Positions 1-9,994 of a stretch of 64,000 nt of DNA are shown one piece after another. Source of the stretch: Escherichia coli DSM 30083 = JCM 1649 = ATCC 11775 (GTDB taxonomy: Bacteria > Pseudomonadota > Gammaproteobacteria > Enterobacterales > Enterobacteriaceae); NCBI RefSeq assembly GCF_003697165.2, contig NZ_CP033092.2:744001-808000 (forward strand), in the 5' to 3' direction. A model generated the notes under the pieces. The model ran no database searches and was not told the DNA's origin. It saw nothing but the letters and a program-made list of their open reading frames with translations. Every line of letters starts with the position of its first letter. Positions within the stretch are counted from its first letter, which is position 1. Position numbers and translations under genes: made by a program.

Positions 1-640
1 CCAGGCCACGGCTATAGTTCAGAATTGCCGCCTTCGTAGCCGCATAGTCCAGTAAATGCGGGCTTGGCTGGTATGCCTGGATTGAGGAAGTGGTGATGAT
101 ACTTGCACCTTTCGGTAGCAGGGGGATCGCTTCCTGGGTTAGCCAGAACAACGCGAAAACGTTAATGGCAAAGGTCTTTTGAAACTGTTCGCTGGTGAGG
201 TCTGCAATATCAGGAATGGCAACCTGTTTCCCGGCTACCAGCGCCATAATATCCAGCCCGCCTAACGCCTTGTGTGCTTCGTGAACCAGCGAACGGGCGA
301 ATTTCTCATCGCTTAAATCGCCTGGCAGCAGAACGGCTTTGCGTCCGCATTCTTCAATGATCTTTTTCACATCCTGAGCGTCTTCTTCTTCCACGGGAAG
401 ATAACTGATCGCCACGTCAGCCCCTTCACGCGCGTAAGCAATGGCGGCAGCGCGACCGATTCCGGAATCGCCCCCTGTCACCAGTGCTTTACGATCTTTC
501 AGGCGACCGCTACCAACATAGGTTTTCTCGCCGCAATCCGGTACCGGTGTCATCTTCGCCTGGATGCCTGGCGTCGGTTGTTTCTGTTTGGGATATTCAC
601 CAGTGTAATACTGCGTGGTCGGGTCTTTTAAATGAGACAT
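1..640 (-). CDS. yghA: YghA, NADP-dependent short-chain oxidoreductase (partial, C-terminus outside window)
   Basis: The first 213 or so residues of a short-chain dehydrogenase/reductase are present; the gene runs off the left edge. An N-terminal extension before the Rossmann fold, the glycine-rich [10 protein letters not shown] cofactor loop, and the SSIQAY...YAATK active-site Ser/Tyr/Lys region are all visible. E. coli YghA is about 294 residues. It is a cytoplasmic NAD(P)-dependent reductase whose natural substrate is not firmly known. The start at 640 lies seven to eight bases after a GGGAG ribosome site; an ATG directly upstream (643) is too close to it. Divergent from yqhA. Confidence 0.93.
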
Positions 641-761
641 CATTTTTCTCCCTTCAGGTTCAACGTCCTTTAAGGGTAGACGCTCTCGATGCGTTGATAA
701 GGGAACCAGGAAGATCCCTAACCCTCAGAATTATGCGACAAAGGTTTAACGTATATGTTGA

Positions 762-1325
<564 letters not shown>

Positions 1326-1332
1326 TCTGATT

Positions 1333-1357
1333 CGGGCGCGGTTCTCGCGCCCGTTAT
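1333..1357. terminator. Hairpin between yqhA and gpr
   Basis: Perfect 8-bp arms (CGGGCGCG / CGCGCCCG) with a 5-base loop, followed by a short T-rich stretch on the + strand. It lies between two convergent genes, so it probably ends yqhA transcripts. Confidence 0.6.
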
Positions 1358-1364
1358 TAACAGG

Positions 1365-2405
1365 TCATTTATCGGAAGACGCCTGCCACAGATTCAGCTC
1401 TCCATCGGCGATATGCTGATCAATCTGCGCCAGCTCCTCGGTGCTAAATGTCAGATTATTCAGCGCCTGCACGTTCTCCTCAAGTTGCTCCGCGCGGCTG
1501 GCACCAATCAATACCGACGTCACTCGCTCATCTTTCAGCAACCAGCTTAACGCCATTTGCGCCATTGATTGTCCACGCTGCTGTGCCATTTCATGCAATA
1601 AGCGCAGGCTGTTGAGGTTGGCTTCGGTGAGCATTTTCGGCGTCAGACCACGAACTTTATTCCCTTCACGATGCATCCGTGAATCTTGCGGAATACCGTT
1701 GAGATATTTTCCGGTCAGCAATCCCTGAGCCAGTGGAGTAAAGGCAATGCAGCCCACGCCGTTATTTTGCAGGGTATCCAGCAGGCCGCTTTTATCCACC
1801 CAGCGGTTCAGTAAATTGTACGAAGGTTGATGAATTAACAGCGGAATTTTCCACTCGCGCAGCAACTCGACCATTTTTTGCGTCCGCTCTGGCGAGTAAG
1901 AGGAGATCCCGACATACAGCGCCTTACCGCTTTGTACCGAATGAGCCAGCGCAGAGGCGGTTTCTTCCATCGGCGTATTTTCATCGACGCGATGAGAGTA
2001 AAAGATATCGACATACTCAAGCCCCATACGCTTCAGGCTTTGGTCGAGGCTGGCGAGCAGGTATTTACGTGAGCCGCCAGAGCCGTATGGACCGGGCCAC
2101 ATATCGTATCCGGCTTTGGTAGAGATAATCAGTTCATCGCGATAAGCGGCAAAATCCTCGCGCAGCAGGCGACCAAAGTTTTCTTCTGCGCTTCCTGGAG
2201 GCGGCCCGTAATTGTTGGCTAAATCAAAGTGCGTAATGCCTAAATCAAACGCTTTACGCAGGATCGCACGCTGTGATTCCAGCGCGTTAACGTGACCGAA
2301 ATTGTGCCATAAACCGAGCGATAACGCGGGCAGGCGTAAACCACTTTTTCCGCAATAGCGGTACTGCATCCGCCCGTAACGTTCGGGATTCGCTAACCAG
2401 ACCAT
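1365..2405 (-). CDS. gpr: Gpr (YghZ), L-glyceraldehyde 3-phosphate reductase
   Basis: A 346-residue aldo-keto reductase (AKR14 group) with the family TIM barrel. FDLANNYGPPPGSAEE carries the catalytic Asp and Tyr, IISTKAG the Lys, and YVDIFYSHRVD the His. The C-terminal VLIGASRAEQLEENV segment is the NADPH-binding loop. The K-12 enzyme reduces L-glyceraldehyde 3-phosphate and methylglyoxal with NADPH, which suggests a detoxifying role. Length equals the K-12 protein. Transcribed alone and convergent with yqhA; the start is preceded by GGAGAGG. Confidence 0.95.
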   Translation of the reverse strand: MVWLANPERYGRMQYRYCGKSGLRLPALSLGLWHNFGHVNALESQRAILRKAFDLGITHFDLANNYGPPPGSAEENFGRLLREDFAAYRDELIISTKAGYDMWPGPYGSGGSRKYLLASLDQSLKRMGLEYVDIFYSHRVDENTPMEETASALAHSVQSGKALYVGISSYSPERTQKMVELLREWKIPLLIHQPSYNLLNRWVDKSGLLDTLQNNGVGCIAFTPLAQGLLTGKYLNGIPQDSRMHREGNKVRGLTPKMLTEANLNSLRLLHEMAQQRGQSMAQMALSWLLKDERVTSVLIGASRAEQLEENVQALNNLTFSTEELAQIDQHIADGELNLWQASSDK

Positions 2406-2561
2406 GACCTCTCCTTTCCACCATTCAATTTCGAAACAATGTTTCTAGTTTAGCGATTCGCCAGCGCGTATCCCGTAGTCTGGCTCACAGAGTGACGAAA
2501 AACTGGGCAAAAACACGCGCTTATGCTTTGCTTAAAAAAACACCAGTTGAGGAGTGCAACG

Positions 2562-3449
2562 ATGCCGCGTTTAACCGCCAAAGATTTCCCACAAGAGTTG
2601 CTGGATTACTACGACTATTACGCTCACGGGAAAATCTCGAAACGTGAGTTCCTCAACCTTGCGGCGAAGTATGCAGTGGGCGGGATGACGGCATTAGCGC
2701 TGTTTGATTTGCTCAAGCCAAATTATGCGCTGGCGACTCAGGTAGAGTTTACCGACCCGGAAATTGTTGCAGAGTACATCACGTATCCCTCGCCAAATGG
2801 TCACGGCGAGGTACGGGGTTATCTGGTGAAGCCCGCAAAAATGAGCGGCAAAACGCCAGCCGTGGTAGTGGTGCATGAGAATCGAGGGCTGAATCCGTAT
2901 ATCGAAGATGTGACGCGGCGAGTGGCGAAGGCGGGGTACATCGCCCTGGCGCCAGACGGTTTAAGCTCAGTAGGTGGCTATCCTGGTAACGATGATAAAG
3001 GCCGCGAACTGCAACAGCAGGTTGATCCAACCAAACTGATGAATGATTTCTTTGCCGCAATTGAGTTTATGCAACGCTATCCGCAAGCGACAGGCAAAGT
3101 GGGTATTAGCGGATTTTGCTATGGCGGGGGCGTATCGAACGCGGCAGCAGTCGCGTATCCGGAACTGGCCTGCGCGGTGCCGTTTTATGGGCGTCAGGCA
3201 CCCACTGCCGATGTGGCGAAGATTGAAGCGCCTTTACTGCTCCACTACGCTGAACTGGATAGCCGAATCAACGAGGGCTGGCCCGCTTACGAGGCGGCGT
3301 TGAAAGCCAATAATAAGGTCTATGAGGCGTATATATATCCGGAGGTTAATCACGGATTCCATAATGATTCCACGCCCCGTTATGACAAATCTGCCGCCGA
3401 TCTTGCCTGGCAAAGGACGCTGAAATGGTTCGATAAATATCTCTCCTGA
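2562..3449 (+). CDS. yghX: YghX, dienelactone hydrolase family protein (intact)
   Basis: A 295-residue alpha/beta hydrolase of the dienelactone hydrolase family. The nucleophile elbow GFCYGGG carries a Cys; the Asp is in AELDSRIN and the His in NHGFHND, giving the Cys-Asp-His triad of the family. An N-terminal stretch (about residues 25-50) contains SKREFLNLAAKYAVGGM and a hydrophobic run, which looks like a signal or anchor with a weak Tat-like flavour. The start at 2562 follows a strong GAGGAG site; an upstream in-frame ATG at 2523 has none. As I remember it, the K-12 copy is a pseudogene, whereas this frame is open throughout. Substrate unknown. Confidence 0.88.
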   Translation: MPRLTAKDFPQELLDYYDYYAHGKISKREFLNLAAKYAVGGMTALALFDLLKPNYALATQVEFTDPEIVAEYITYPSPNGHGEVRGYLVKPAKMSGKTPAVVVVHENRGLNPYIEDVTRRVAKAGYIALAPDGLSSVGGYPGNDDKGRELQQQVDPTKLMNDFFAAIEFMQRYPQATGKVGISGFCYGGGVSNAAAVAYPELACAVPFYGRQAPTADVAKIEAPLLLHYAELDSRINEGWPAYEAALKANNKVYEAYIYPEVNHGFHNDSTPRYDKSAADLAWQRTLKWFDKYLS

Positions 3450-3567
3450 TGGGTTTATCTCTTACAGGATTACGTCTTAAACAAGCATGAAAAAATAGCG
3501 TGCGCAAATGTCGTTCTTTGCCTAAAATATCGCTATATATGACAATATATAACGAATGAGGTGAACG

Positions 3568-3855
3568 ATGAATAACCATTTTGGTAAAGGCTTAATGGCG
3601 GGATTAAAAGCAACGCATGCTGACAGTGCGGTTAATGTGACAAAATTCTGTGCCGATTATAAACGCGGTTTTGTATTAGGCTACTCACACCGGATGTACG
3701 AAAAGACCGGAGATCGCCAGCTTAGCGCCTGGGAAGCGGGTATTCTGACGCGCCGTTATGGACTGGATAAAGAGATGGTAATGGATTTCTTTCGTGAGAA
3801 TAATTCCTGTTCTACGTTGCGCTTTTTTATGGCCGGTTATCGCCTAGAAAATTGA
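3568..3855 (+). CDS. yghW: YghW, small protein of unknown function (DUF2623)
   Basis: A 95-residue soluble-looking protein matching E. coli YghW. It has no signal peptide, membrane segment or catalytic motif that I can recognise. A GAGGTGA ribosome site precedes the ATG. It lies just upstream of the hydrogenase-2 operon in the same direction, with about 190 bases between its stop and hybO, so it may be transcribed separately. Confidence 0.85.
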
Positions 3856-4043
3856 TCAAACATACGTATTATCTTGCTTTAATTAATTACACTAATGCTT
3901 CTTCCCTTCGTTTTAGTGCCCCGCCGCAGTATCATGATATCGATAACCATAATAAATGTGTGGTAAATGGCGCATCGATCGCATTATTGATTTTGCGATT
4001 GAGGCAAAATATATGCCAGGTCTTCGCAACGGAATAACTATAA
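3856..4043 (+). promoter_or_regulatory. hyb operon upstream region
   Basis: A 188-base AT-rich gap ahead of hybO in which the hydrogenase-2 promoter must lie unless transcription reads through from yghW. The short open frame crossing it has no ribosome site and no recognisable protein. I could not point to a specific operator with confidence. Confidence 0.45.
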
Positions 4044-5162
4044 ATGACTGGAGATAACACCCTCATCCATTCTCACGGCATTAACCGTCGTGATTTCATG
4101 AAGCTTTGTGCAGCATTAGCCGCCACCATGGGGTTAAGTAGCAAAGCCGCTGCAGAGATGGCCGAATCGGTTACTAACCCGCAGCGTCCGCCAGTTATCT
4201 GGATTGGCGCGCAGGAGTGCACCGGTTGTACGGAATCTCTGCTTCGTGCAACGCATCCAACGGTAGAAAACCTCGTGCTGGAGACTATCTCTCTGGAGTA
4301 TCACGAAGTGCTTTCCGCCGCCTTCGGTCATCAGGTCGAAGAGAACAAACATAACGCTCTCGAGAAGTACAAAGGGCAGTATGTGTTAGTGGTGGATGGT
4401 TCCATCCCATTAAAAGATAACGGTATTTATTGCATGGTTGCCGGTGAGCCGATTGTGGATCACATCCGCAAAGCGGCGGAAGGCGCAGCAGCCATTATCG
4501 CTATCGGTTCCTGCTCTGCGTGGGGCGGTGTTGCCGCAGCTGGAGTTAACCCAACTGGCGCAGTCAGCCTGCAAGAAGTTCTACCGGGCAAAACCGTTAT
4601 CAATATTCCTGGCTGCCCGCCGAACCCGCACAACTTCCTCGCGACCGTTGCGCACATCATCACTTACGGCAAACCGCCGAAACTGGATGACAAAAACCGT
4701 CCGACTTTCGCCTATGGTCGTCTGATTCACGAACACTGTGAACGTCGCCCGCACTTCGATGCTGGTCGTTTTGCCAAAGAGTTCGGTGATGAAGGTCACC
4801 GCGAAGGCTGGTGCCTGTACCACCTCGGCTGTAAAGGGCCAGAAACTTACGGCAACTGCTCAACGCTGCAATTCTGCGATGTTGGCGGCGTGTGGCCGGT
4901 AGCGATTGGTCACCCGTGCTATGGCTGTAACGAAGAAGGTATCGGCTTCCATAAAGGCATCCATCAGCTTGCCAACGTCGAAAACCAGACTCCGCGTTCA
5001 CAGAAACCGGACGTTAACGCTAAAGAAGGCGGCAACGTCTCGGCAGGCGCTATTGGTTTGCTCGGCGGTGTGGTTGGGCTGGTTGCCGGTGTCAGCGTGA
5101 TGGCGGTGCGTGAACTGGGTCGTCAGCAAAAGAAAGATAACGCTGACTCACGGGGAGAATAA
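4044..5162 (+). CDS. hybO: HybO, hydrogenase-2 small subunit precursor
   Basis: A 372-residue [NiFe]-hydrogenase small subunit carrying the electron-transfer Fe-S clusters. A twin-arginine signal is present (NRRDFMKLC, then a hydrophobic stretch to about residue 37). Cluster ligands appear in GAQECTGCTES (proximal), GSCSAWGG, PGCPPNP, HEHCERRPHF, LGCKGPETYGNC and HPCYGCNEEG. A C-terminal hydrophobic helix (about residues 325-355) anchors it in the inner membrane facing the periplasm. Start, length and sequence match K-12. First gene of hybOABCDEFG, translated closely with hybA two bases downstream. Confidence 0.98.
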   Translation: MTGDNTLIHSHGINRRDFMKLCAALAATMGLSSKAAAEMAESVTNPQRPPVIWIGAQECTGCTESLLRATHPTVENLVLETISLEYHEVLSAAFGHQVEENKHNALEKYKGQYVLVVDGSIPLKDNGIYCMVAGEPIVDHIRKAAEGAAAIIAIGSCSAWGGVAAAGVNPTGAVSLQEVLPGKTVINIPGCPPNPHNFLATVAHIITYGKPPKLDDKNRPTFAYGRLIHEHCERRPHFDAGRFAKEFGDEGHREGWCLYHLGCKGPETYGNCSTLQFCDVGGVWPVAIGHPCYGCNEEGIGFHKGIHQLANVENQTPRSQKPDVNAKEGGNVSAGAIGLLGGVVGLVAGVSVMAVRELGRQQKKDNADSRGE

Positions 5163-5164
5163 CC

Positions 5165-6151
5165 GTGAACAGACGTAATTTTATTAAAGCAGCCTCCTGC
5201 GGGGCATTGCTGACGGGCGCGCTGCCGTCTGTCAGTCATGCGGCTGCTGAAAACCGCCCGCCAATTCCGGGATCGCTGGGGATGTTGTACGACTCGACCT
5301 TGTGCGTAGGCTGCCAGGCTTGCGTCACCAAGTGTCAGGATATCAACTTCCCTGAACGTAACCCGCAAGGGGAACAGACCTGGTCGAACAACGACAAACT
5401 GTCGCCGTATACCAATAACATCATTCAGGTGTGGACCAGCGGCACAGGGGTCAACAAAGACCAGGAGGAGAATGGCTACGCGTACATTAAGAAACAGTGT
5501 ATGCACTGCGTCGATCCGAACTGTGTCTCTGTGTGCCCGGTCTCTGCGCTGAAAAAAGATCCGAAAACCGGCATTGTCCATTACGACAAAGATGTGTGCA
5601 CCGGCTGCCGTTACTGCATGGTCGCCTGCCCATACAACGTGCCGAAGTACGACTACAACAACCCGTTTGGTGCGCTGCATAAGTGCGAGTTGTGCAACCA
5701 GAAAGGTGTGGAACGTCTCGATAAAGGCGGTCTGCCTGGCTGCGTAGAAGTGTGCCCGGCGGGCGCGGTGATTTTTGGTACGCGTGAAGAGCTGATGGCG
5801 GAGGCGAAAAAACGTCTGGCGCTGAAGCCGGGCAGCGAATACCACTATCCGCGTCAGACGCTGAAATCTGGCGACACTTACCTGCATACGGTGCCGAAAT
5901 ATTATCCGCATCTGTACGGCGAGAAAGAGGGCGGCGGTACTCAGGTTCTGGTACTGACGGGTGTGCCTTATGAAAATCTCGACCTGCCGAAACTGGACGA
6001 TCTTTCTACTGGTGCGCGTTCCGAACATGTCCAACACACCCTGTATAAAGGCATGATGCTACCACTGGCTGTGCTGGCGGGCTTAACCGTGCTGGTTCGT
6101 CGCAACACTAAAAACGACCATCACGACGGAGGAGACGATCATGAGTCATGA
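5165..6151 (+). CDS. hybA: HybA, hydrogenase-2 4Fe-4S ferredoxin-type subunit
   Basis: A 328-residue Fe-S protein with an N-terminal Tat signal (NRRNFIKAAS). Four Cys clusters are visible: CVGCQACVTKC, CMHCVDPNCVSVCP, CTGCRYCMVACP, and CELC...CVEVCP. A C-terminal hydrophobic segment (about residues 297-313) tethers it to the membrane. It passes electrons between the HybOC heterodimer and HybB/quinone on the periplasmic side. Starts two bases after hybO and overlaps hybB by 11 bases, which fits coupled translation of a complex. Confidence 0.97.
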   Translation: MNRRNFIKAASCGALLTGALPSVSHAAAENRPPIPGSLGMLYDSTLCVGCQACVTKCQDINFPERNPQGEQTWSNNDKLSPYTNNIIQVWTSGTGVNKDQEENGYAYIKKQCMHCVDPNCVSVCPVSALKKDPKTGIVHYDKDVCTGCRYCMVACPYNVPKYDYNNPFGALHKCELCNQKGVERLDKGGLPGCVEVCPAGAVIFGTREELMAEAKKRLALKPGSEYHYPRQTLKSGDTYLHTVPKYYPHLYGEKEGGGTQVLVLTGVPYENLDLPKLDDLSTGARSEHVQHTLYKGMMLPLAVLAGLTVLVRRNTKNDHHDGGDDHES

Positions 6152-7319
6152 TCCACAACCGCTGGGCGGCAAAATCATCAGTAAACCGGTCATGATTTTT
6201 GGACCGTTAATCGTCATCTGTATGCTCCTGATTGTGAAGCGTCTGGTGTTCGGTCTGGGCTCTGTCTCCGACCTGAACGGCGGCTTCCCGTGGGGCGTGT
6301 GGATCGCGTTTGACCTGCTGATCGGTACCGGCTTTGCCTGTGGCGGCTGGGCGCTGGCGTGGGCAGTATACGTCTTTAACCGTGGGCAATACCATCCGCT
6401 GGTGCGTCCGGCGCTGTTGGCGAGTCTGTTTGGTTATTCACTGGGTGGCTTGTCGATCACTATCGACGTGGGTCGCTACTGGAACCTGCCGTACTTCTAC
6501 ATTCCGGGTCACTTCAACGTGAACTCGGTACTGTTCGAGACGGCGGTCTGTATGACCATCTACATCGGTGTGATGGCACTGGAGTTTGCTCCGGCATTGT
6601 TTGAACGTCTGGGCTGGAAGCTGTCACTCAAACGTCTGAACAAGGTGATGTTCTTTATCATCGCGCTTGGTGCGCTGCTGCCAACTATGCACCAGTCTTC
6701 AATGGGATCGCTGATGATCTCGGCGGGCTACAAGGTGCATCCGCTGTGGCAAAGCTATGAAATGTTGCCGCTGTTCTCGCTGCTGACGGCGTTCATCATG
6801 GGCTTCTCGATTGTCATCTTTGAAGGTTCGTTGGTGCAGGCGGGTCTGCGTGGCAACGGTCCGGATGAAAAGAGTCTGTTCGTTAAGCTGACCAATACCA
6901 TCAGTGTGTTGCTGGCGATTTTCATCGTGCTGCGCTTTGGCGAGCTTATCTATCGCGACAAGCTGTCGTTAGCGTTTGCCGGTGACTTCTACTCCGTGAT
7001 GTTCTGGATTGAAGTCCTGCTGATGCTCTTCCCGCTGGTCGTTCTGCGTGTGGCGAAGTTGCGTAATGATTCCCGCATGCTGTTCCTGTCAGCACTGAGT
7101 GCACTGTTAGGTTGTGCAACCTGGCGTCTGACCTATTCGCTGGTGGCATTCAACCCGGGTGGCGGTTACGCCTACTTCCCGACCTGGGAAGAACTGTTGA
7201 TTTCTATTGGTTTTGTGGCTATTGAGATTTGCGCTTATATCGTACTCATTCGTCTACTGCCGATACTTCCTCCTTTAAAACAAAACGATCATAATCGTCA
7301 TGAGGCGAGCAAAGCATGA
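6141..7319 (+). CDS. hybB: HybB, hydrogenase-2 integral membrane subunit
   Basis: A 392-residue polytopic protein of the NrfD/PsrC family with about ten hydrophobic segments and short loops. It has no haem-ligand pattern of a cytochrome b; members of this family bind quinone. It links HybA and the HybOC core to the menaquinone pool. The ATG at 6141 follows a strong GGAGGAG inside the end of hybA. Its stop overlaps the hybC start (ATGA). Confidence 0.97.
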   Translation: MSHDPQPLGGKIISKPVMIFGPLIVICMLLIVKRLVFGLGSVSDLNGGFPWGVWIAFDLLIGTGFACGGWALAWAVYVFNRGQYHPLVRPALLASLFGYSLGGLSITIDVGRYWNLPYFYIPGHFNVNSVLFETAVCMTIYIGVMALEFAPALFERLGWKLSLKRLNKVMFFIIALGALLPTMHQSSMGSLMISAGYKVHPLWQSYEMLPLFSLLTAFIMGFSIVIFEGSLVQAGLRGNGPDEKSLFVKLTNTISVLLAIFIVLRFGELIYRDKLSLAFAGDFYSVMFWIEVLLMLFPLVVLRVAKLRNDSRMLFLSALSALLGCATWRLTYSLVAFNPGGGYAYFPTWEELLISIGFVAIEICAYIVLIRLLPILPPLKQNDHNRHEASKA

Positions 7320-9019
7320 GCCAGAGAATTACTATTGATCCGGTAACCCGTATTGAAGGGCATTTACGCATCGATTGCGAAATCGAAAATGGCGTCGTTT
7401 CGAAAGCATGGGCTTCCGGTACCATGTGGCGCGGCATGGAAGAGATCGTGAAAAACCGCGATCCGCGCGATGCATGGATGATTGTGCAACGTATCTGTGG
7501 CGTATGTACTACCACTCACGCGCTGTCTTCCGTTCGTGCGGCAGAAAGTGCGCTGAATATCGACGTTCCGGTTAACGCGCAATACATCCGTAACATCATT
7601 CTGGCTGCGCACACCACGCATGACCATATTGTTCATTTCTATCAGCTTTCGGCGCTGGACTGGGTGGACATCACTTCTGCACTGCAAGCCGATCCGACCA
7701 AAGCCTCCGAAATGCTGAAAGGCGTTTCGACCTGGCATCTGAACAGCCCGGAAGAGTTCACCAAAGTTCAGAACAAGATCAAAGATCTGGTTGCCAGCGG
7801 TCAGTTGGGTATTTTCGCCAATGGCTACTGGGGTCACCCGGCAATGAAACTGCCGCCGGAAGTGAACCTGATTGCGGTAGCGCACTACCTGCAGGCGCTG
7901 GAGTGCCAGCGTGACGCTAACCGCGTTGTGGCGCTGCTGGGCGGTAAAACGCCGCATATTCAGAACCTGGCGGTAGGTGGTGTCGCGAACCCGATCAACC
8001 TCGACGGTCTGGGTGTGCTGAACCTTGAGCGCCTGATGTACATCAAGTCCTTCATCGACAAGCTGAGCGACTTTGTTGAGCAGGTTTACAAGGTTGATAC
8101 TGCAGTTATCGCTGCGTTCTACCCGGAATGGCTGACGCGCGGTAAAGGTGCGGTGAACTACCTGAGCGTGCCGGAATTCCCGACCGACAGTAAAAATGGC
8201 AGCTTCCTGTTCCCGGGCGGCTACATTGAGAATGCGGATCTGTCCTCGTATCGTCCGATCACTTCTCATTCCGATGAATACCTGATCAAAGGGATTCAGG
8301 AAAGCGCGAAGCACTCCTGGTATAAAGACGAAGCGCCGCAGGCACCGTGGGAAGGTACCACCATTCCGGCTTATGATGGTTGGTCTGACGACGGTAAATA
8401 TTCCTGGGTGAAATCACCGACTTTCTACGGCAAAACGGTAGAAGTGGGTCCGCTGGCTAATATGCTGGTGAAACTGGCGGCAGGACGCGAGTCTACCCAG
8501 AACAAACTGAATGAAATCGTTGCGATTTATCAGAAACTGACTGGCAACACGCTGGAAGTGGCGCAGTTGCACTCCACGCTGGGCCGTATTATTGGTCGTA
8601 CCGTTCACTGCTGTGAATTGCAGGATATCCTGCAAAATCAATACAGTGCACTGATCACCAATATCGGCAAAGGCGATCACACCACCTTTGTGAAGCCGAA
8701 CATTCCGGCAACGGGTGAGTTCAAAGGCGTAGGCTTCCTCGAAGCACCGCGCGGTATGCTCTCTCACTGGATGGTGATCAAAGACGGTATCATCAGCAAC
8801 TACCAGGCAGTTGTTCCATCAACCTGGAACTCTGGCCCGCGTAACTTCAATGATGACGTCGGTCCTTACGAGCAGTCGCTGGTGGGTACACCGGTTGCCG
8901 ATCCGAATAAACCGCTGGAAGTGGTGCGTACCATTCACTCCTTCGACCCGTGCATGGCCTGTGCGGTACACGTAGTGGATGCCGACGGCAACGAAGTGGT
9001 TTCAGTGAAGGTTCTGTAA
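7316..9019 (+). CDS. hybC: HybC, hydrogenase-2 large subunit precursor
   Basis: A 567-residue [NiFe]-hydrogenase catalytic subunit. The N-terminal nickel ligands are in RICGVC and the C-terminal ones in DPCMACAVH. The residues after that His form the tail removed by HybD once nickel is inserted. It has no signal peptide; it is carried through the Tat system by HybO. Length and both motifs match K-12. It overlaps hybB by four bases and hybD by one (TAATG). Confidence 0.98.
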   Translation: MSQRITIDPVTRIEGHLRIDCEIENGVVSKAWASGTMWRGMEEIVKNRDPRDAWMIVQRICGVCTTTHALSSVRAAESALNIDVPVNAQYIRNIILAAHTTHDHIVHFYQLSALDWVDITSALQADPTKASEMLKGVSTWHLNSPEEFTKVQNKIKDLVASGQLGIFANGYWGHPAMKLPPEVNLIAVAHYLQALECQRDANRVVALLGGKTPHIQNLAVGGVANPINLDGLGVLNLERLMYIKSFIDKLSDFVEQVYKVDTAVIAAFYPEWLTRGKGAVNYLSVPEFPTDSKNGSFLFPGGYIENADLSSYRPITSHSDEYLIKGIQESAKHSWYKDEAPQAPWEGTTIPAYDGWSDDGKYSWVKSPTFYGKTVEVGPLANMLVKLAAGRESTQNKLNEIVAIYQKLTGNTLEVAQLHSTLGRIIGRTVHCCELQDILQNQYSALITNIGKGDHTTFVKPNIPATGEFKGVGFLEAPRGMLSHWMVIKDGIISNYQAVVPSTWNSGPRNFNDDVGPYEQSLVGTPVADPNKPLEVVRTIHSFDPCMACAVHVVDADGNEVVSVKVL

Positions 9020-9513
9020 TGCGTATTTTAGTCTTAGGGGTCGGCAATATTTTGCTGACCGATGAAGCCATCGGTGTGCGGATTGTTGAAGCGTTAGAGC
9101 AACGATACATTCTGCCGGATTATGTTGAGATCCTCGATGGCGGCACGGCGGGAATGGAGCTGCTTGGCGACATGGCAAATCGCGATCATCTGATTATTGC
9201 GGATGCCATTGTCTCGAAAAAGAACGCGCCGGGAACGATGATGATCCTGCGGGATGAAGAAGTTCCGGCGTTGTTTACCAACAAAATCTCTCCGCATCAG
9301 CTTGGCCTGGCCGACGTATTGTCGGCCCTGCGCTTCACCGGCGAGTTTCCGAAAAAGCTGACCCTGGTCGGCGTGATCCCGGAATCACTGGAGCCGCACA
9401 TCGGTTTGACGCCGACGGTCGAAGCGATGATTGAACCTGCGCTTGAGCAGGTTCTGGCTGCGCTGCGCGAATCAGGCGTGGAAGCTATCCCACGGGAGGC
9501 GACTCATGACTGA
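9019..9513 (+). CDS. hybD: HybD, hydrogenase-2 maturation endopeptidase
   Basis: A 164-residue cytoplasmic protease that cleaves the HybC C-terminal tail after nickel insertion. The three nickel-sensing ligands known for HybD, Glu16, Asp62 and His93, are all at those positions here. The start is the ATG overlapping the hybC stop; the frame extends upstream but gives a poor N-terminus. It overlaps hybE by eight bases. Confidence 0.97.
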   Translation: MRILVLGVGNILLTDEAIGVRIVEALEQRYILPDYVEILDGGTAGMELLGDMANRDHLIIADAIVSKKNAPGTMMILRDEEVPALFTNKISPHQLGLADVLSALRFTGEFPKKLTLVGVIPESLEPHIGLTPTVEAMIEPALEQVLAALRESGVEAIPREATHD

Positions 9514-9994
9514 AGAGATAGCAGGTTTCCAGACCTCCCCGAAGGTGCAAGTACAGGCAGCTTTTGAAGAAATTGCCCGGCGTTCGATGCATGATCTCTC
9601 TTTTCTGCATCCTTCAATGCCGGTGTATGTTTCTGACTTTACGCTGTTCGAAGGTCAGTGGACGGGGTGTGTGATCACCCCGTGGATGCTGAGTGCAGTT
9701 ATCTTCCCCGGCCCGGATCAACTCTGGCCGCTGCGCAAAGTGAGTGAAAAAATTGGTCTGCAACTGCCGTATGGCACTATGACCTTTACTGTTGGTGAAC
9801 TGGATGGTGTTTCGCAATACCTCTCCTGCTCGCTGATGTCGCCGCTTTCGCACAGCATGTCGATTGAAGAGGGCCAACGGCTGACGGATGACTGCGCCCG
9901 AATGATCCTTTCGCTGCCAGTCACCAATCCGGATGTACCACACGCAGGGCGTCGTGCCCTGCTATTTGGCCGCAGGAGTGGCGAAAATGCATGA
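9506..9994 (+). CDS. hybE: HybE, hydrogenase-2 assembly chaperone
   Basis: A 162-residue cytoplasmic protein of the HupJ/HybE family. It binds the HybO Tat precursor and delays export until the large subunit is ready. The start at 9506, inside the end of hybD and after GGGAGG, gives the known length; the longer frame upstream is an artefact. It overlaps hybF by eight bases. Confidence 0.95.
   Translation: MTEEIAGFQTSPKVQVQAAFEEIARRSMHDLSFLHPSMPVYVSDFTLFEGQWTGCVITPWMLSAVIFPGPDQLWPLRKVSEKIGLQLPYGTMTFTVGELDGVSQYLSCSLMSPLSHSMSIEEGQRLTDDCARMILSLPVTNPDVPHAGRRALLFGRRSGENA

Noticed and set aside
3852..4037. 61-residue open frame between yghW and hybO
   Set aside because: No ribosome site, overlaps the yghW stop, and lies in the hyb promoter region.
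5123..6037. 304-residue leftward open frame
   Set aside because: It is the antisense shadow of hybA: low-complexity Arg/Val-rich composition, no ribosome site, and hybA is certain.
7364..8314. 316-residue leftward open frame
   Set aside because: Antisense shadow of hybC with no recognisable domain.
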